Assembly (NCBI GenBank): GCA_963821235.1
Contig: CAWGCS010000001.1
Location: 2,604,001 to 2,668,000, forward strand
DNA from: CTSoil-043 sp963821235
GTDB taxonomy: Bacteria > Chloroflexota > Limnocylindria > Limnocylindrales > CSP1-4
Length of the DNA: 64,000 nt
Reading direction: 5' to 3'
Positions within the stretch are counted from its first letter, which is position 1, and the number at the start of each line of letters is the position of its first letter. Positions 41,389 through 49,398 of the stretch are shown piece after piece. Made by a program: the position numbers and the translations under genes. The notes under the pieces are model-generated. The model searched no databases and was not told where the DNA came from. It saw only the letters and a program-made list of their open reading frames with translations.

Positions 41389-42015
41389 CTACCTCGAGTA
41401 GTACTCGACCACCAGCTGCTCGTTGAGCTCGAGCGGCATCTGGTCGCGCCGTGGCAGGGCGGCAATCGTCCCGGTGAGGGTCGCAGGGTCCACGGACAGC
41501 CACTCCGGCACCTGGACGGAGCGGAGGCTCTCCTTGGCCATCTTGAAGGGCTCGCGCTCGCGTCGCGACTCGCGAACGGCGATCACGTCGCCGGGCTTGA
41601 GCTGGAACGACGGGATGTTGGTGGCGCGGCCGTTGACCGCGAAGTGGCCGTGCCCGACCAGCTGGCGGGCCTGGTCGCGCGAGGCGGCGATGCCGAGGCG
41701 GAAGACGACGTTGTCGAGGCGCAGCTCGAGCAGGCGGAGGAGGTTCTCGCCGGTCACGCCCGGCCGCGACTCCGCGACGTCGAAGTAGGTCCGGAACTGG
41801 CGCTCCAGGACGCGGTAGATGCGGCGGACCTTCTGCTTCTCGCGCAGCTGGAGGCCGTAGTCGCCGACCTTGCGGCGGCGGACGCCGTGCTGGCCGGGCG
41901 GTGAGGGGCGGCGCTCGAAGGCGCACTTCTTGGTGTAGCAGCGCGAGCCCTTGAGGAAGAGCTTGGCGCCCTCGCGCCGGCAGAGCCGGCAGACAGGATC
42001 GGTGTAGCGAGCCAT
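41389..42015 (-). CDS. rpsD: 30S ribosomal protein S4, zinc-binding (C+) form
   Basis: 208 residues. C9, C12, C26 and C31 form the N-terminal zinc site, marking the C+ paralogue. RRPSPPGQHG, RQFRTYFDVA, and the S4 RNA-binding segment LRLDNVVFRLGIAASRDQARQLV (in parts) follow. S4 nucleates 30S assembly on 16S rRNA. Zinc-bearing S4 and S14 together suggest no zinc-sparing replacement at this locus. Confidence 0.98.
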   Translation of the reverse strand: MARYTDPVCRLCRREGAKLFLKGSRCYTKKCAFERRPSPPGQHGVRRRKVGDYGLQLREKQKVRRIYRVLERQFRTYFDVAESRPGVTGENLLRLLELRLDNVVFRLGIAASRDQARQLVGHGHFAVNGRATNIPSFQLKPGDVIAVRESRREREPFKMAKESLRSVQVPEWLSVDPATLTGTIAALPRRDQMPLELNEQLVVEYYSR

Positions 42016-42031
42016 GGGGCGGAAGCTCCGG

Positions 42032-42427
42032 TCAGACGCGGCGCCGCTTGGGCGGGCGGCAGCCGTTGTGCGGGATCGGGGTGACGTCGGTGATCGCGGT
42101 GACCTCGAGGCCGGCGGCCTGGAGCGACCGGATCGCTTGCTCGCGACCGGCGCCCGGGCCCTTCACGTAGACCTCGACCTGGCGCATGCCGTGCTCCATC
42201 GCCTTCTTGGCGGCGGAGTCGGCCGAGAGCGCTGCGGCGTATGGCGTGCTCTTGCGGGAGCCCTTGAACCCGACGACCCCGGCCGACCCCCAGCTGACCA
42301 CGTTGCCTGTCTGGTCCGTGATCGTGACGATCGTGTTGTTGAAGGTCGCCTGGATGTGGACGTGCCCCTGCGGCACGTTCTTCCGCTCCCGCCGGCGCTG
42401 CTTGGGAGCACGCTTCCGATCGGCCAT
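42032..42427 (-). CDS. rpsK: 30S ribosomal protein S11
   Basis: 131 residues. HVQATFNNTIVTITDQTGNV-type start is seen here as HIQATFNNTIVTITDQTGNV, with GFKGSRKSTPYAAAL, DVTPIPHNGCRPPKRRRV at the end. It forms part of the platform of the 30S subunit. Confidence 0.98.
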   Translation of the reverse strand: MADRKRAPKQRRRERKNVPQGHVHIQATFNNTIVTITDQTGNVVSWGSAGVVGFKGSRKSTPYAAALSADSAAKKAMEHGMRQVEVYVKGPGAGREQAIRSLQAAGLEVTAITDVTPIPHNGCRPPKRRRV

Positions 42428-42445
42428 ACGTCCGACTCGTCCCTC

Positions 42446-42817
42446 TTACTTCTTGCGCCGGGCGCCGACGGTCTTCTTGGGGCCGCGTCGCTGCCGTGCA
42501 TTGGTCTTCGTCCGCTGGCCACGGACCGGGAGGTTCCGCCGGTGGCGGAGGCCGCGGTACGAGCCGATCTCGATGAGGCGCTTGATGTTGAGCGCCACTT
42601 CGCGGCGGAGGTCGCCCTCCACCTTGTAGCGCCGGTCGATCAACTCCCGCAGGCGGTTGACCTGGTCCTCGGTGAGGTCCCGGACCCGCGTGTCGGCGTT
42701 GATGTTGGTCTGCTGGAGGATCTTCTGGCTCGTGGGGAGCCCGATCCCGTAGATGTAGGTGAGGGCGACCTCGACGCGCTTCTCGCGCGGGATGTCGACG
42801 CTCGCGATCCGTGCCAT
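42446..42817 (-). CDS. rpsM: 30S ribosomal protein S13
   Basis: 123 residues. MARIASVDIPREKRVEVALT opens it; YIYGIG, RDLTEDQVNRLRELID and RHRRNLPVRGQRTKTNARQR follow, and the basic tail GPKKTVGARRKK contacts P-site tRNA. It follows rpmJ by 4 nt. Confidence 0.98.
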   Translation of the reverse strand: MARIASVDIPREKRVEVALTYIYGIGLPTSQKILQQTNINADTRVRDLTEDQVNRLRELIDRRYKVEGDLRREVALNIKRLIEIGSYRGLRHRRNLPVRGQRTKTNARQRRGPKKTVGARRKK

Positions 42818-42821
42818 ACGT

Positions 42822-42935
42822 CTAGCCCTGCCGCTGCTTGTGCTTGGGGTTGGCGCAGATGACCATGACGGTCCCGTGGCGGCGGATCACTTTGCAGTTG
42901 TCGCAGCGGGCCTTCACGGAGGCTCGGACTTTCAA
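42822..42935 (-). CDS. rpmJ: 50S ribosomal protein L36, TTG start
   Basis: 37 residues, too short to be found easily. The zinc ligands C11, C14, C27 and H32 are all present (RCDNCKVIRRHG, VICANPKHKQRQG). The start must be TTG at 42935: it gives KVRASVKARC directly after the initiator, as in the family, and GAGGG lies 6 nt upstream. No ATG or GTG fits. It lies between infA and rpsM, its usual place. Confidence 0.95.
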   Translation of the reverse strand: MKVRASVKARCDNCKVIRRHGTVMVICANPKHKQRQG

Positions 42936-42966
42936 CGGGACCCTCTTCGCTTCTGGCTGCGGCCGG

Positions 42967-43185
42967 CTACTTGAGCCGGTAGGTGATGCGACCCCGGGTG
43001 AGGTCGTAGGGGGAGAGCTCGACCCGCACGCGGTCACCGGGCAGGATCCGGATGAAGTTCATCCGGAGCTTCCCGCTGATGTGGGCGAGGACGCGATGGC
43101 CGTTCTCGAGCTCGACCGCGAACATCGTGTTCGGAAGCGGCTCGATGACGGTCCCTTCGACCTCGATGGCGTCCTTCTTGCCCAC
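42967..43185 (-). CDS. infA: Translation initiation factor IF-1
   Basis: 72 residues forming one OB fold: KKDAIEVEGTVIEPLPNTMF, VELENGHRVLAHISGKLRMN and LSPYDLTRGRITYRLK. Complete and typical. It binds the 30S A site. It is the first gene after a well-formed promoter (43248-43276) and heads infA-rpmJ-rpsM-rpsK-rpsD-rpoA-rplQ. Confidence 0.98.
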   Translation of the reverse strand: MGKKDAIEVEGTVIEPLPNTMFAVELENGHRVLAHISGKLRMNFIRILPGDRVRVELSPYDLTRGRITYRLK

Positions 43186-43247
43186 GGGCTCCCTTGCGTT
43201 CTCGTCACATGATCATGCGCCGGCCGAAGCCGGGCGCACGAACGCGT

Positions 43248-43276
43248 AGCGTATCAACTTCCACTCGATCAGGCAA
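43248..43276 (-). promoter_or_regulatory. Sigma-70-type promoter for infA and the alpha operon
   Basis: TTGCCT (-35, 43276-43271), a 17-bp spacer and TACGCT (-10, 43253-43248) lie in the 107-nt gap between map and infA on the minus strand. The leader would be about 55 nt. Confidence 0.6.
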
Positions 43277-43292
43277 GCACGGGCCGCTCGGC

Positions 43293-44039
43293 TCACAGGC
43301 GCGTGAGGACCTCCGGCCCGTTCTCGGTCACGGCGACCGAATCCTCCCAGTGGGCCGCGAGCGACCCGTCCCGGGTGACGACGGTCCACCCGTCGGCCAA
43401 CGTCTCGACGTCTGCCGAGCCGAGGGTGAACATCGGCTCGATGGCCAGGCAGATGCCTGGTGCGAGCTCGATCCCGCGCGTCTTGGTGCGGTAGTTGGGG
43501 ACCTGGGGCTCCTCGTGCATCGCGGTGCCGATCCCGTGCCCGACGTAGGGTCGGACGATGCCGTACCCGTGCGGCAGGGCGACGTCCTCGACGGCCGCCG
43601 AGATGTCCCAGATCCGATTGCCCGGTCGCGTGGCCGCGATCCCGGCCTCGAGGGCCAGGCGCGTCGTCTCGACGAGGTCGGTGACGGGCCGTGGCGCGGC
43701 ACCGACGACGAACGTCCGGGCGGCATCGCCATGATAGCCGTCCACGATGGCCCCCGCGTCGATGGAGACCACCTGGCCCTCCCGGACCACCCGGTCGCCC
43801 GGGATCCCGTGGACGACCTCGCGGTCGATCGAGATGCACAGCGACGAGGGGTAGCCGTAGTAGCCCTTGAACGAAGGGGCGGCCCCGGCCCGGCGGATGT
43901 GCGCCTCCGCGATCGCGTCGAGGTGGGCGGTCGAGACGCCCGGCCGAAGCTCCTCCTCCACGAGGGCGAGGACCTCCGCCACGACCCGCCCGGCCCGGCG
44001 CATGGTGGCGATCTCGGCCGCCGACTTGCGGGTGATCAC
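43293..44039 (-). CDS. map: Methionine aminopeptidase, type I
   Basis: 248 residues. Metal ligands are visible in context: SIDAGAIVDGYHGDAARTF (two Asp), GHGIGTAMHEEPQVPNY (His), AIEPMFTLG (Glu) and the final Glu in WEDSVAVTENG. It removes initiator Met from nascent proteins. GTG start, overlapping the adk stop by 4 nt. secY-adk-map-infA is a conserved order. Confidence 0.98.
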   Translation of the reverse strand: MITRKSAAEIATMRRAGRVVAEVLALVEEELRPGVSTAHLDAIAEAHIRRAGAAPSFKGYYGYPSSLCISIDREVVHGIPGDRVVREGQVVSIDAGAIVDGYHGDAARTFVVGAAPRPVTDLVETTRLALEAGIAATRPGNRIWDISAAVEDVALPHGYGIVRPYVGHGIGTAMHEEPQVPNYRTKTRGIELAPGICLAIEPMFTLGSADVETLADGWTVVTRDGSLAAHWEDSVAVTENGPEVLTRL

Positions 44040-44707
44040 GGATGCGTGCGCCAGTACGGCACCGGCTCGATGCAGTCGAGCAGGTCGTTGGTGACCGCTG
44101 CGATCGGCCGGCGCCCGTCAACGACCTGGAGGCTCCCGGCCGCGCGGTAGTGCTCGACGACGTCCTCCATCGCCCCCAGCTGCTTCTCCAGGCGCGCCCG
44201 GACCACCTCGGGCCGGTCGTCGTCGCGCTGGAGGAGCCGCGACCCGTCGACGTCGCAGATGCCGGGCGCGCGCGGTGGGTAGGCCACCTCGTGGTAGGTG
44301 TGGCCGGCTGCTTCGCACAGCCAGCGGCCGGAGAGGCGTCGCAGGAGCTCGTCGGCGGGGACGTCCACGAGCAGGGCGGCGTCGACCTTGGTGCCGCGCT
44401 CGACCAGCGCCCGGTCGAGGGCCTCGGCCTGGGAGCGGGTCCGGGGGAAGCCGTCGAGGATCACGCCGCGGGCGGCGTCCGCCGCCCCCAGCCGCTCCAG
44501 GAGCATGCCCACGGTCACCTCGTCGGGGACCAGCTCACCCCGCTCCATGTACTGCTTGGCGGCGAGGCCGAGCGGCGTCCCGTCACGGACGGCGGCCCGG
44601 AACAGGTCGCCGGTCGCGACCCGGGGCAGCCCGAGGTGGCGAGCGAGGATGTGGGCCTGGGTCCCCTTGCCGGCGCCTGGGGCGCCGAGGAGCACGAGGA
44701 CCCTCAT
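44036..44707 (-). CDS. adk: Adenylate kinase
   Basis: 223 residues. Walker A GAPGAGKGT (8-16), the NMP-binding RVATGDLFRAAV segment, DGFPRT and a long LID. The LID has C in GRWLCEAAGH, C-x2-D in GICDVDG, but not the second Cys of the four-ligand zinc site, so zinc binding is doubtful. It equilibrates ATP + AMP with 2 ADP. It lies 28 nt after secY. Confidence 0.97.
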   Translation of the reverse strand: MRVLVLLGAPGAGKGTQAHILARHLGLPRVATGDLFRAAVRDGTPLGLAAKQYMERGELVPDEVTVGMLLERLGAADAARGVILDGFPRTRSQAEALDRALVERGTKVDAALLVDVPADELLRRLSGRWLCEAAGHTYHEVAYPPRAPGICDVDGSRLLQRDDDRPEVVRARLEKQLGAMEDVVEHYRAAGSLQVVDGRRPIAAVTNDLLDCIEPVPYWRTHP

Positions 44708-44735
44708 CGGTGGGCGGCCCCGGAACCCTCCGGGC

Positions 44736-46019
44736 TCATCGGATGAAGCCCTCGTAGCTGCGCATCAGGAGCTGGGCCTCGAGCTGCTTCATCGTCTCCA
44801 CGACGACGCTGACGGCGATGAGGAGGCTCGTCCCTCCTAGCGACAGCGCTGAGCTGCCGGGGAAGAAGATCGAGATGGCGAACGGCATCACGGCGATGAT
44901 CCCCAGGAAGAGGGCGCCGGCGACGGTGATCCGGTTGACGACCCGGGCCAGGTAGTCCTGGGTCGGGCGGCCGGGGCGGATCCCCGGGATGAACCCGCCG
45001 TTCTTGCGCAGCTGCTCCGCCGTCTCGTCGGGCTTGAAGGTGAAGGCCGTGTAGAAGTAGGTGAAGCCGACCGTCAGGAGGAAGTAGAGGCCTCCGTAAA
45101 CGATGGGGTTCTGGGGACCGAAGACGTTCACGAAGAAGGTCGCCACGTCCCGGATCCCGGCCACGTCGGAGCTCGTGAAGTAGCCTGCGATCTGGCTCGG
45201 GAAGAGAAGGATGCTGACCGCGAAGATGATCGGGATGACACCCGCCTGGTTGACCCGCAGCGGCAGGAACGTCGTCCCGCCCTGGTACATGCGGCGGCCG
45301 CGGACGCGGCTGGCGTACTGGACCGGGATCCGCCGCTGGCCCTCCGTGATGAAGACGATGACCGCCACCGCGACGATCGCGAAGATGACGAAGATGACCG
45401 CCTGGACCCAGTTCGGGGTCTCCAGGAAGCGCAGGATCCCGCTCGGTATCCGCGACACGATGCCGGCGAAGATGATGAAGCTGATGCCGTTCCCGATCCC
45501 CTTCTCCGTGATCAGCTCGCCGAGCCACATGAGGAGCACGGAGCCGGCGGTCAGGGTGACGATCTGGGTCAGCGTGTCGAACGAGGCGAGATCGAAGCTG
45601 GTGGTGAGGACGTTCGACGAGTTGAGGAGGGCCAGGAAGCCGTAGCTCTGGAGGACCGCCAGCGGGACCGACAGGTAGCGGGTGTACTGGTTGATCTTGT
45701 TCCGACCGTACTCGCCTTCCCGCTGCAGGGACTGGAGGGCCGGGATGACCCCCGTCATCAGCTGCATGATGATCGACGAGTTGATGTACGGGTTGACGCC
45801 GAGCCCCACCACCGAGAAGCGGGACAGTCCGCCGCCCGAGAACAGATCCAGGAGCCCGAAGAGGGCGTTGTTCGCGAAGAAGTCCTGGAGGGCCTTGGGA
45901 TCCGCTCCGGGCACCGGCACGTGCGCGAGGGCCCGGAAGACGATGAGGATCCCGAGGACGAAGAGGATGCGCCGCCGGATGTCCGGCGCGCGGAAGGCGT
46001 TGAGGAGGGACTCGTACAT
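44736..46019 (-). CDS. secY: Protein translocase subunit SecY
   Basis: 427 residues with ten predicted membrane segments. HVPVPGADP near the N-terminus, the plug-region GGGLSRFSVVGLGVNPYINSS (in parts), and NGGFIPGIRPGRPTQDYL in the large cytoplasmic loop identify it. It forms the protein-conducting channel with SecE and SecG, which are not in the window. It follows rplO by 8 nt. Confidence 0.98.
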   Translation of the reverse strand: MYESLLNAFRAPDIRRRILFVLGILIVFRALAHVPVPGADPKALQDFFANNALFGLLDLFSGGGLSRFSVVGLGVNPYINSSIIMQLMTGVIPALQSLQREGEYGRNKINQYTRYLSVPLAVLQSYGFLALLNSSNVLTTSFDLASFDTLTQIVTLTAGSVLLMWLGELITEKGIGNGISFIIFAGIVSRIPSGILRFLETPNWVQAVIFVIFAIVAVAVIVFITEGQRRIPVQYASRVRGRRMYQGGTTFLPLRVNQAGVIPIIFAVSILLFPSQIAGYFTSSDVAGIRDVATFFVNVFGPQNPIVYGGLYFLLTVGFTYFYTAFTFKPDETAEQLRKNGGFIPGIRPGRPTQDYLARVVNRITVAGALFLGIIAVMPFAISIFFPGSSALSLGGTSLLIAVSVVVETMKQLEAQLLMRSYEGFIR

Positions 46020-46027
46020 CGGGGAGG

Positions 46028-46564
46028 CTAGGCCTCGTCGGCGGGTGCCGGCTCGACGCCCAGGGCGGCGAGCGGAGTGGCCGGGATCTCGAGCAGCTGG
46101 ACGCTGCCGCCGGCGGACTCGACCTTCTCCCGGGCGCTCTTCGTGAAGGCGTCGGCGATGACGAAGAGGGGCCGGGCGACATCGCCGCCGCCGAGGATCT
46201 TGAGCGGCTTGTCGAGGCTGCGGACGAGCCCGGCGAGCCGCAGGAGCTCCTGCGTCACCGCGATCGGCGCGCCCTTCTCGCCCTCGGGCAGGCGGCCGGT
46301 CTCGGCGGCCACGCTGATGCGGCCCACGTTGACCACCTCGTACTCGATCCGGTTGACGTTGCGGAAGCCCCGCAGCTTCGGGATCCGGATGTGGAGGGGC
46401 GTCTGGCCACCCTCGAACCAGGGCGGGATCGAGGAGCCGGCCCGGGACTTCTGGCCCTTCGTGCCGCGCCCGGCCGTCTTGCCCTTGCCGGCCGCGATGC
46501 CGCGACCGACGCGGGTCTTCTTGGTGTGGGCACCGGCCGCGGGCCGGAGGTCGTGGAGCTTCAT
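46028..46564 (-). CDS. rplO: 50S ribosomal protein L15
   Basis: 178 residues, longer than the usual 145-150 because of a C-terminal extension after about residue 150. KLHDLRPAAGAHTKKTRVGRG, GRGTKGQKSRAGSSIPPWFEGG (in parts) and TPLHIRIPKLRGF are the family core. Its ATG overlaps the rpmD stop (ATGA). Confidence 0.97.
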   Translation of the reverse strand: MKLHDLRPAAGAHTKKTRVGRGIAAGKGKTAGRGTKGQKSRAGSSIPPWFEGGQTPLHIRIPKLRGFRNVNRIEYEVVNVGRISVAAETGRLPEGEKGAPIAVTQELLRLAGLVRSLDKPLKILGGGDVARPLFVIADAFTKSAREKVESAGGSVQLLEIPATPLAALGVEPAPADEA

Positions 46565-46770
46565 CGCTTCTTCTCCGGTGCCGTGTCGGGCAGCTCCTCG
46601 ACGGTCACGAGGAAGCGGATCTGGCGGACCATCCCCCGGATGGCCGGGTTGTCCGGCACCTCCACGGAGTCGCCGATCCGTCGCAGGCCGAGCGCCCGGG
46701 CGGTGGCGCGGTTCCGCTCGACGTGGCTGATGGTGCTCTTCACCTGGGTGACGCGGAGCCTACCTGGCAT
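46561..46770 (-). CDS. rpmD: 50S ribosomal protein L30
   Basis: 69 residues: LRVTQVKSTISHVERNRATA, LGLRRIGDSVEVPDNPAIRGMVRQIRFLV (in parts). Typical bacterial size plus a few charged C-terminal residues. It overlaps the end of rpsE by 11 nt. Confidence 0.97.
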   Translation of the reverse strand: MPGRLRVTQVKSTISHVERNRATARALGLRRIGDSVEVPDNPAIRGMVRQIRFLVTVEELPDTAPEKKR

Positions 46771-47296
46771 CGCTGACCTCCCGCGCCGCAGGCTGGCCGG
46801 CCACCGACACCCGCACGGGCACGCCGCGCTGGGCGCTCAGCTGCTCCGCCGACCGCAGGTCGCGGAGCGCCTCGAGCGTGGCCCGCACGACGTTGACCGG
46901 GTTCGTCGAGCCGTGCACCTTGGTCAGGATGTCCCGCACGCCCGCCGCCTCGACCACGGCCCGCACGGAGCCGCCGGCGATGACGCCGGTCCCCTGGGAG
47001 GCCGGCTTGAGCATGACCCGGGCGGCCGAGTACTCCGCATTCACCTCGTGGGGGATCGTCGTCCCGATGGTGGGGATGCGGATCAGGTGCTTCTTGGCGT
47101 CCTCGACGCCCTTGCGGATCGCCTCGGGGACCTCGCCGGCCTTCCCGAGCCCCGCGCCGACGTGCCCCTGCCCGTCGCCGACGACGACGACGGCGCTGAA
47201 GCTGAAGCGGCGGCCGCCCTTGACGACCTTCGCCACGCGGTTGATCTGGACGACCCGCTCCTCGAGCGTGAGCTTCGCAGGATCGATCCTGGCCAC
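46760..47296 (-). CDS. rpsE: 30S ribosomal protein S5
   Basis: 178 residues. The dsRNA-binding half has ERVVQINRVAKVVKGGRRFSFSAVVVVGDG (in parts); the second half has GTTIPHEVNAEYSAARVMLKPAS (in parts) and VRAVVEAAGVRDILTKVHGS (20 residues). It helps decoding accuracy and mRNA unwinding at the entry channel. Confidence 0.98.
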   Translation of the reverse strand: MARIDPAKLTLEERVVQINRVAKVVKGGRRFSFSAVVVVGDGQGHVGAGLGKAGEVPEAIRKGVEDAKKHLIRIPTIGTTIPHEVNAEYSAARVMLKPASQGTGVIAGGSVRAVVEAAGVRDILTKVHGSTNPVNVVRATLEALRDLRSAEQLSAQRGVPVRVSVAGQPAAREVSDAR

Positions 47297-47309
47297 GGTC
47301 GGTCTCCTC

Positions 47310-47672
47310 CTAGAAGTCGAGACCGGCTTCCCGGGCGGCGTCGGCCAGCGTCTTGACCCGGCCGTGGTAGCGATACCCGGCCCGATCGAAGACGACGTGC
47401 TCGACGCCGGCGGTGCGGGCCCGCTCGGCGACCAGGCGTCCGACGACCTTTGCTTCCTCGACCTTCGTCTGCGTCGAGCCCTTGAACGAGGGCTCGAGCG
47501 TGGAGGCCGCGGCGAGCGTGGTGCCCGCCGTGTCGTCGATCACCTGGGCGTAGATGTGGTTGATGCTGCGGAAGACCGCGAGACGCGGGCGACCGGCGGT
47601 GCCCTCCACGCGGAGGCGGATCCGCTCGTGCCGCTTCTGCCGCGCGGCGCCGCGCGAGGCGGCCTTCGTCAT
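47310..47672 (-). CDS. rplR: 50S ribosomal protein L18
   Basis: 120 residues. RHERIRLRVEGTAGRPRLAV, FRSINHIYAQVIDD and FDRAGYRYHGRVKTLADAAREAGLDF (in parts) are standard. It binds 5S rRNA with L5. Confidence 0.98.
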   Translation of the reverse strand: MTKAASRGAARQKRHERIRLRVEGTAGRPRLAVFRSINHIYAQVIDDTAGTTLAAASTLEPSFKGSTQTKVEEAKVVGRLVAERARTAGVEHVVFDRAGYRYHGRVKTLADAAREAGLDF

Positions 47673-47688
47673 CTCGGACGTCCCTTCG

Positions 47689-48240
47689 TTACTTCTTTCC
47701 GCCGATCTTCCCGGCCTTGCCGGCCTTTCGGCGGATCACCTCGCCGGAATACCGGACGCCCTTGCCCTTGTAGGGCTCCGGCTTCCGGGTGGCGCGGACC
47801 GTCGCCGCGACCTGGCCGACGAGCTCCTTGTCGATGCCGACGACGGCCAGCTTGATCGGGCTCTCCACCTCGAAGGAGATGCCCGCAGGGGGCGCGATCT
47901 CCACCGGGTGGCTGTAGCCCAGGTTGAGCTGGAGCCTGTCGCCGACCTTCTGGGCGCGATAGCCGACGCCGGTGATCTCGAGCGTCTTCCGGTAGCCGGT
48001 GGTGACGCCGTCGACCATGTTGGCGACGAGGGTCCGGGTGAGGCCATGGAGCTGCTTGTGCCCCTTCGCCTCGGACGGGCGGGTGACGACCAGCGTCGCC
48101 TCGACCGCCTCGACCGTCATCGCCGGCGGCAGCGAGCGAGTGAGGGTCCCCTTGGGGCCCTTCACGGTGATGACCGGGCCGTCGAGGTTGACCTCGACGC
48201 CGGCCGGGATCGGGATCGGTTGTCGACCGATGCGCGACAT
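47689..48240 (-). CDS. rplF: 50S ribosomal protein L6
   Basis: 183 residues with the two L6 repeats: MSRIGRQPIPIPAGVEVNLD at the start, GLTRTLVANMVDGVTTGYRK in the middle, and KEPYKGKGVRYSGEVIRRKAGKAG-type end (seen as EPYKGKGVRYSGEVIRRK). It lies near the sarcin-ricin loop and factor-binding site. Confidence 0.98.
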   Translation of the reverse strand: MSRIGRQPIPIPAGVEVNLDGPVITVKGPKGTLTRSLPPAMTVEAVEATLVVTRPSEAKGHKQLHGLTRTLVANMVDGVTTGYRKTLEITGVGYRAQKVGDRLQLNLGYSHPVEIAPPAGISFEVESPIKLAVVGIDKELVGQVAATVRATRKPEPYKGKGVRYSGEVIRRKAGKAGKIGGKK

Positions 48241-48249
48241 CGCCGCCCC

Positions 48250-48648
48250 CTACCAGACGTACGCCAGGACTTCCCCGCCGAGCTGCGCGGTGCGCGCCTG
48301 CTGGCCGGTCATGATCCCCTGGCTGGTGCTGACGATGACGATCCCGAGGCCGCCGAGGACCCGCGGGATATCGGTCTTGCGGGCGTAGACGCGGAGCCCG
48401 GGCTTGCTGATCCGCTTGAGCCCGGACACGACCGGCGCCTTGCCGTCGACGTACTTGAGGGTGAGCCGCAAGTGCTGGGCGGGCCCGTCGCGCTCCTCGC
48501 TGAAGCCCGAGATGAACCCTTCCTCGACGAGGATGCGGGCGATCTCGCGCTTGACGCGGGAAGCCGGCACGACCACCTCGAGGTGGCGCGCGCGCGAGGC
48601 GTTGCGGATTCGGGTGAGCATGTCGGCGATCGGATCGGACACGTTCAT
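48250..48648 (-). CDS. rpsH: 30S ribosomal protein S8
   Basis: 132 residues. DPIADMLTRIRNASRARHLE, VPASRVKREIARIL, KRISKPGLRVYARKTDIPRV and GLGIVIVSTSQGIMT are the conserved parts. Its ATG lies 8 nt past the corrected rpsN stop, and it overlaps the uncorrected rpsN frame. Confidence 0.98.
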   Translation of the reverse strand: MNVSDPIADMLTRIRNASRARHLEVVVPASRVKREIARILVEEGFISGFSEERDGPAQHLRLTLKYVDGKAPVVSGLKRISKPGLRVYARKTDIPRVLGGLGIVIVSTSQGIMTGQQARTAQLGGEVLAYVW

Positions 48649-48655
48649 CGGCGGC

Positions 48656-48842
48656 TCACCAGCTGGACTTCGTCACGCCCGGCAGCTCGCCCACGAGGGC
48701 GCGCTCCCGGAAGCAGAATTCGGCAGAGCGCGAAGCGGCGCATGTAGGCGCGCGGCCGGCCGCACAGGCTGCAGCGGTGGTACGCCTGGGCCTTGTGCTT
48801 GGGGGCGCGCCCCGCCTTCGCGATCATGGACTTCTTGGCCAT
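48656..48842 (-). CDS. rpsN: 30S ribosomal protein S14, zinc type, broken by a 1-nt insertion
   Basis: The frame starts MAKKSMIAKAGRAPKHKAQA (first 20 residues) and carries zinc ligands C24, C27 and C40. After I42 it goes out of frame. Removing one A from the pair at 48717-48718 continues I-C-F-R-E-R and ends GELPGVTKSSW, which restores C43 and gives exactly 61 residues, the standard type-Z length. Uncorrected, the frame ends at 48645 with an Arg/Gly-rich tail that lacks C43. S14 is essential, so an extra base added in sequencing or assembly is far likelier than a real mutation. The gene sits between rplE and rpsH, as usual. Confidence 0.93.
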
Positions 48843-48855
48843 CGTCTCCTCCCGC

Positions 48856-49398
48856 TCAGCCGGCGAAGGGCATGCCGAGGAGCTCCAGCAGCGTGCGGGA
48901 CTCCTCGTCGGTCTTCGCCGTCGTCACGATGCTGATCTCCAGCCCGCGGAGACGGTCGACCTTGTCGTAATCGATCTCGGGGAACGCGAGCTGCTCGCGG
49001 AGCCCGAGGCTGTAGTTGCCGCGCCCGTCGAACGACTTGCCGGGGATCCCGCGGAAGTCGCGGATCCGGGGCAGGGCGATCGTGGTCAGGCGCTCCAGGA
49101 AGTCCCACATCCGCTCGCCGCGGAGGGTCACCACCGCCCCGATCGTGTTCCCGGTCCGCAGGCGGAATTGAGCGATCGAGCGCTTCGCCTTCGTCGTGAC
49201 CGGCTTCTGGCCGGTGATCGTGGCGAGGTCGCCGACGGCGGCGTCGACGGCCTTCGCGTTCTGGAGGGCTTCGCCGAGCCCGATGTTGACCACGATCTTG
49301 GCGAGCCGCGGGACCTGCATCGGGTTGCCGTACTCGAACTGCTTCTGGAGCGCCGGGACGACCTCGGCCGTGTAGCGCTCCTTGAGGCGACTGCTCAC
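48856..49398 (-). CDS. rplE: 50S ribosomal protein L5
   Basis: 180 residues. LKERYTAEVVPALQKQFEYG, NIGLGEALQNAK, ITGQKPVTTKAKRSIAQFRLR (in parts), and GRGNYSLGLREQLAFPEI identify it. It binds 5S rRNA and touches P-site tRNA. GTG start at 49398, with GGAGGTGA about 7 nt upstream, overlapping the rplX stop. Confidence 0.98.
   Translation of the reverse strand: MSSRLKERYTAEVVPALQKQFEYGNPMQVPRLAKIVVNIGLGEALQNAKAVDAAVGDLATITGQKPVTTKAKRSIAQFRLRTGNTIGAVVTLRGERMWDFLERLTTIALPRIRDFRGIPGKSFDGRGNYSLGLREQLAFPEIDYDKVDRLRGLEISIVTTAKTDEESRTLLELLGMPFAG

Noticed and set aside
48656..48842. Programmed frameshift in rpsN
   Set aside because: No canonical slippery heptamer or downstream structure was found, and programmed shifting is not known for S14. 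A sequence error fits better.
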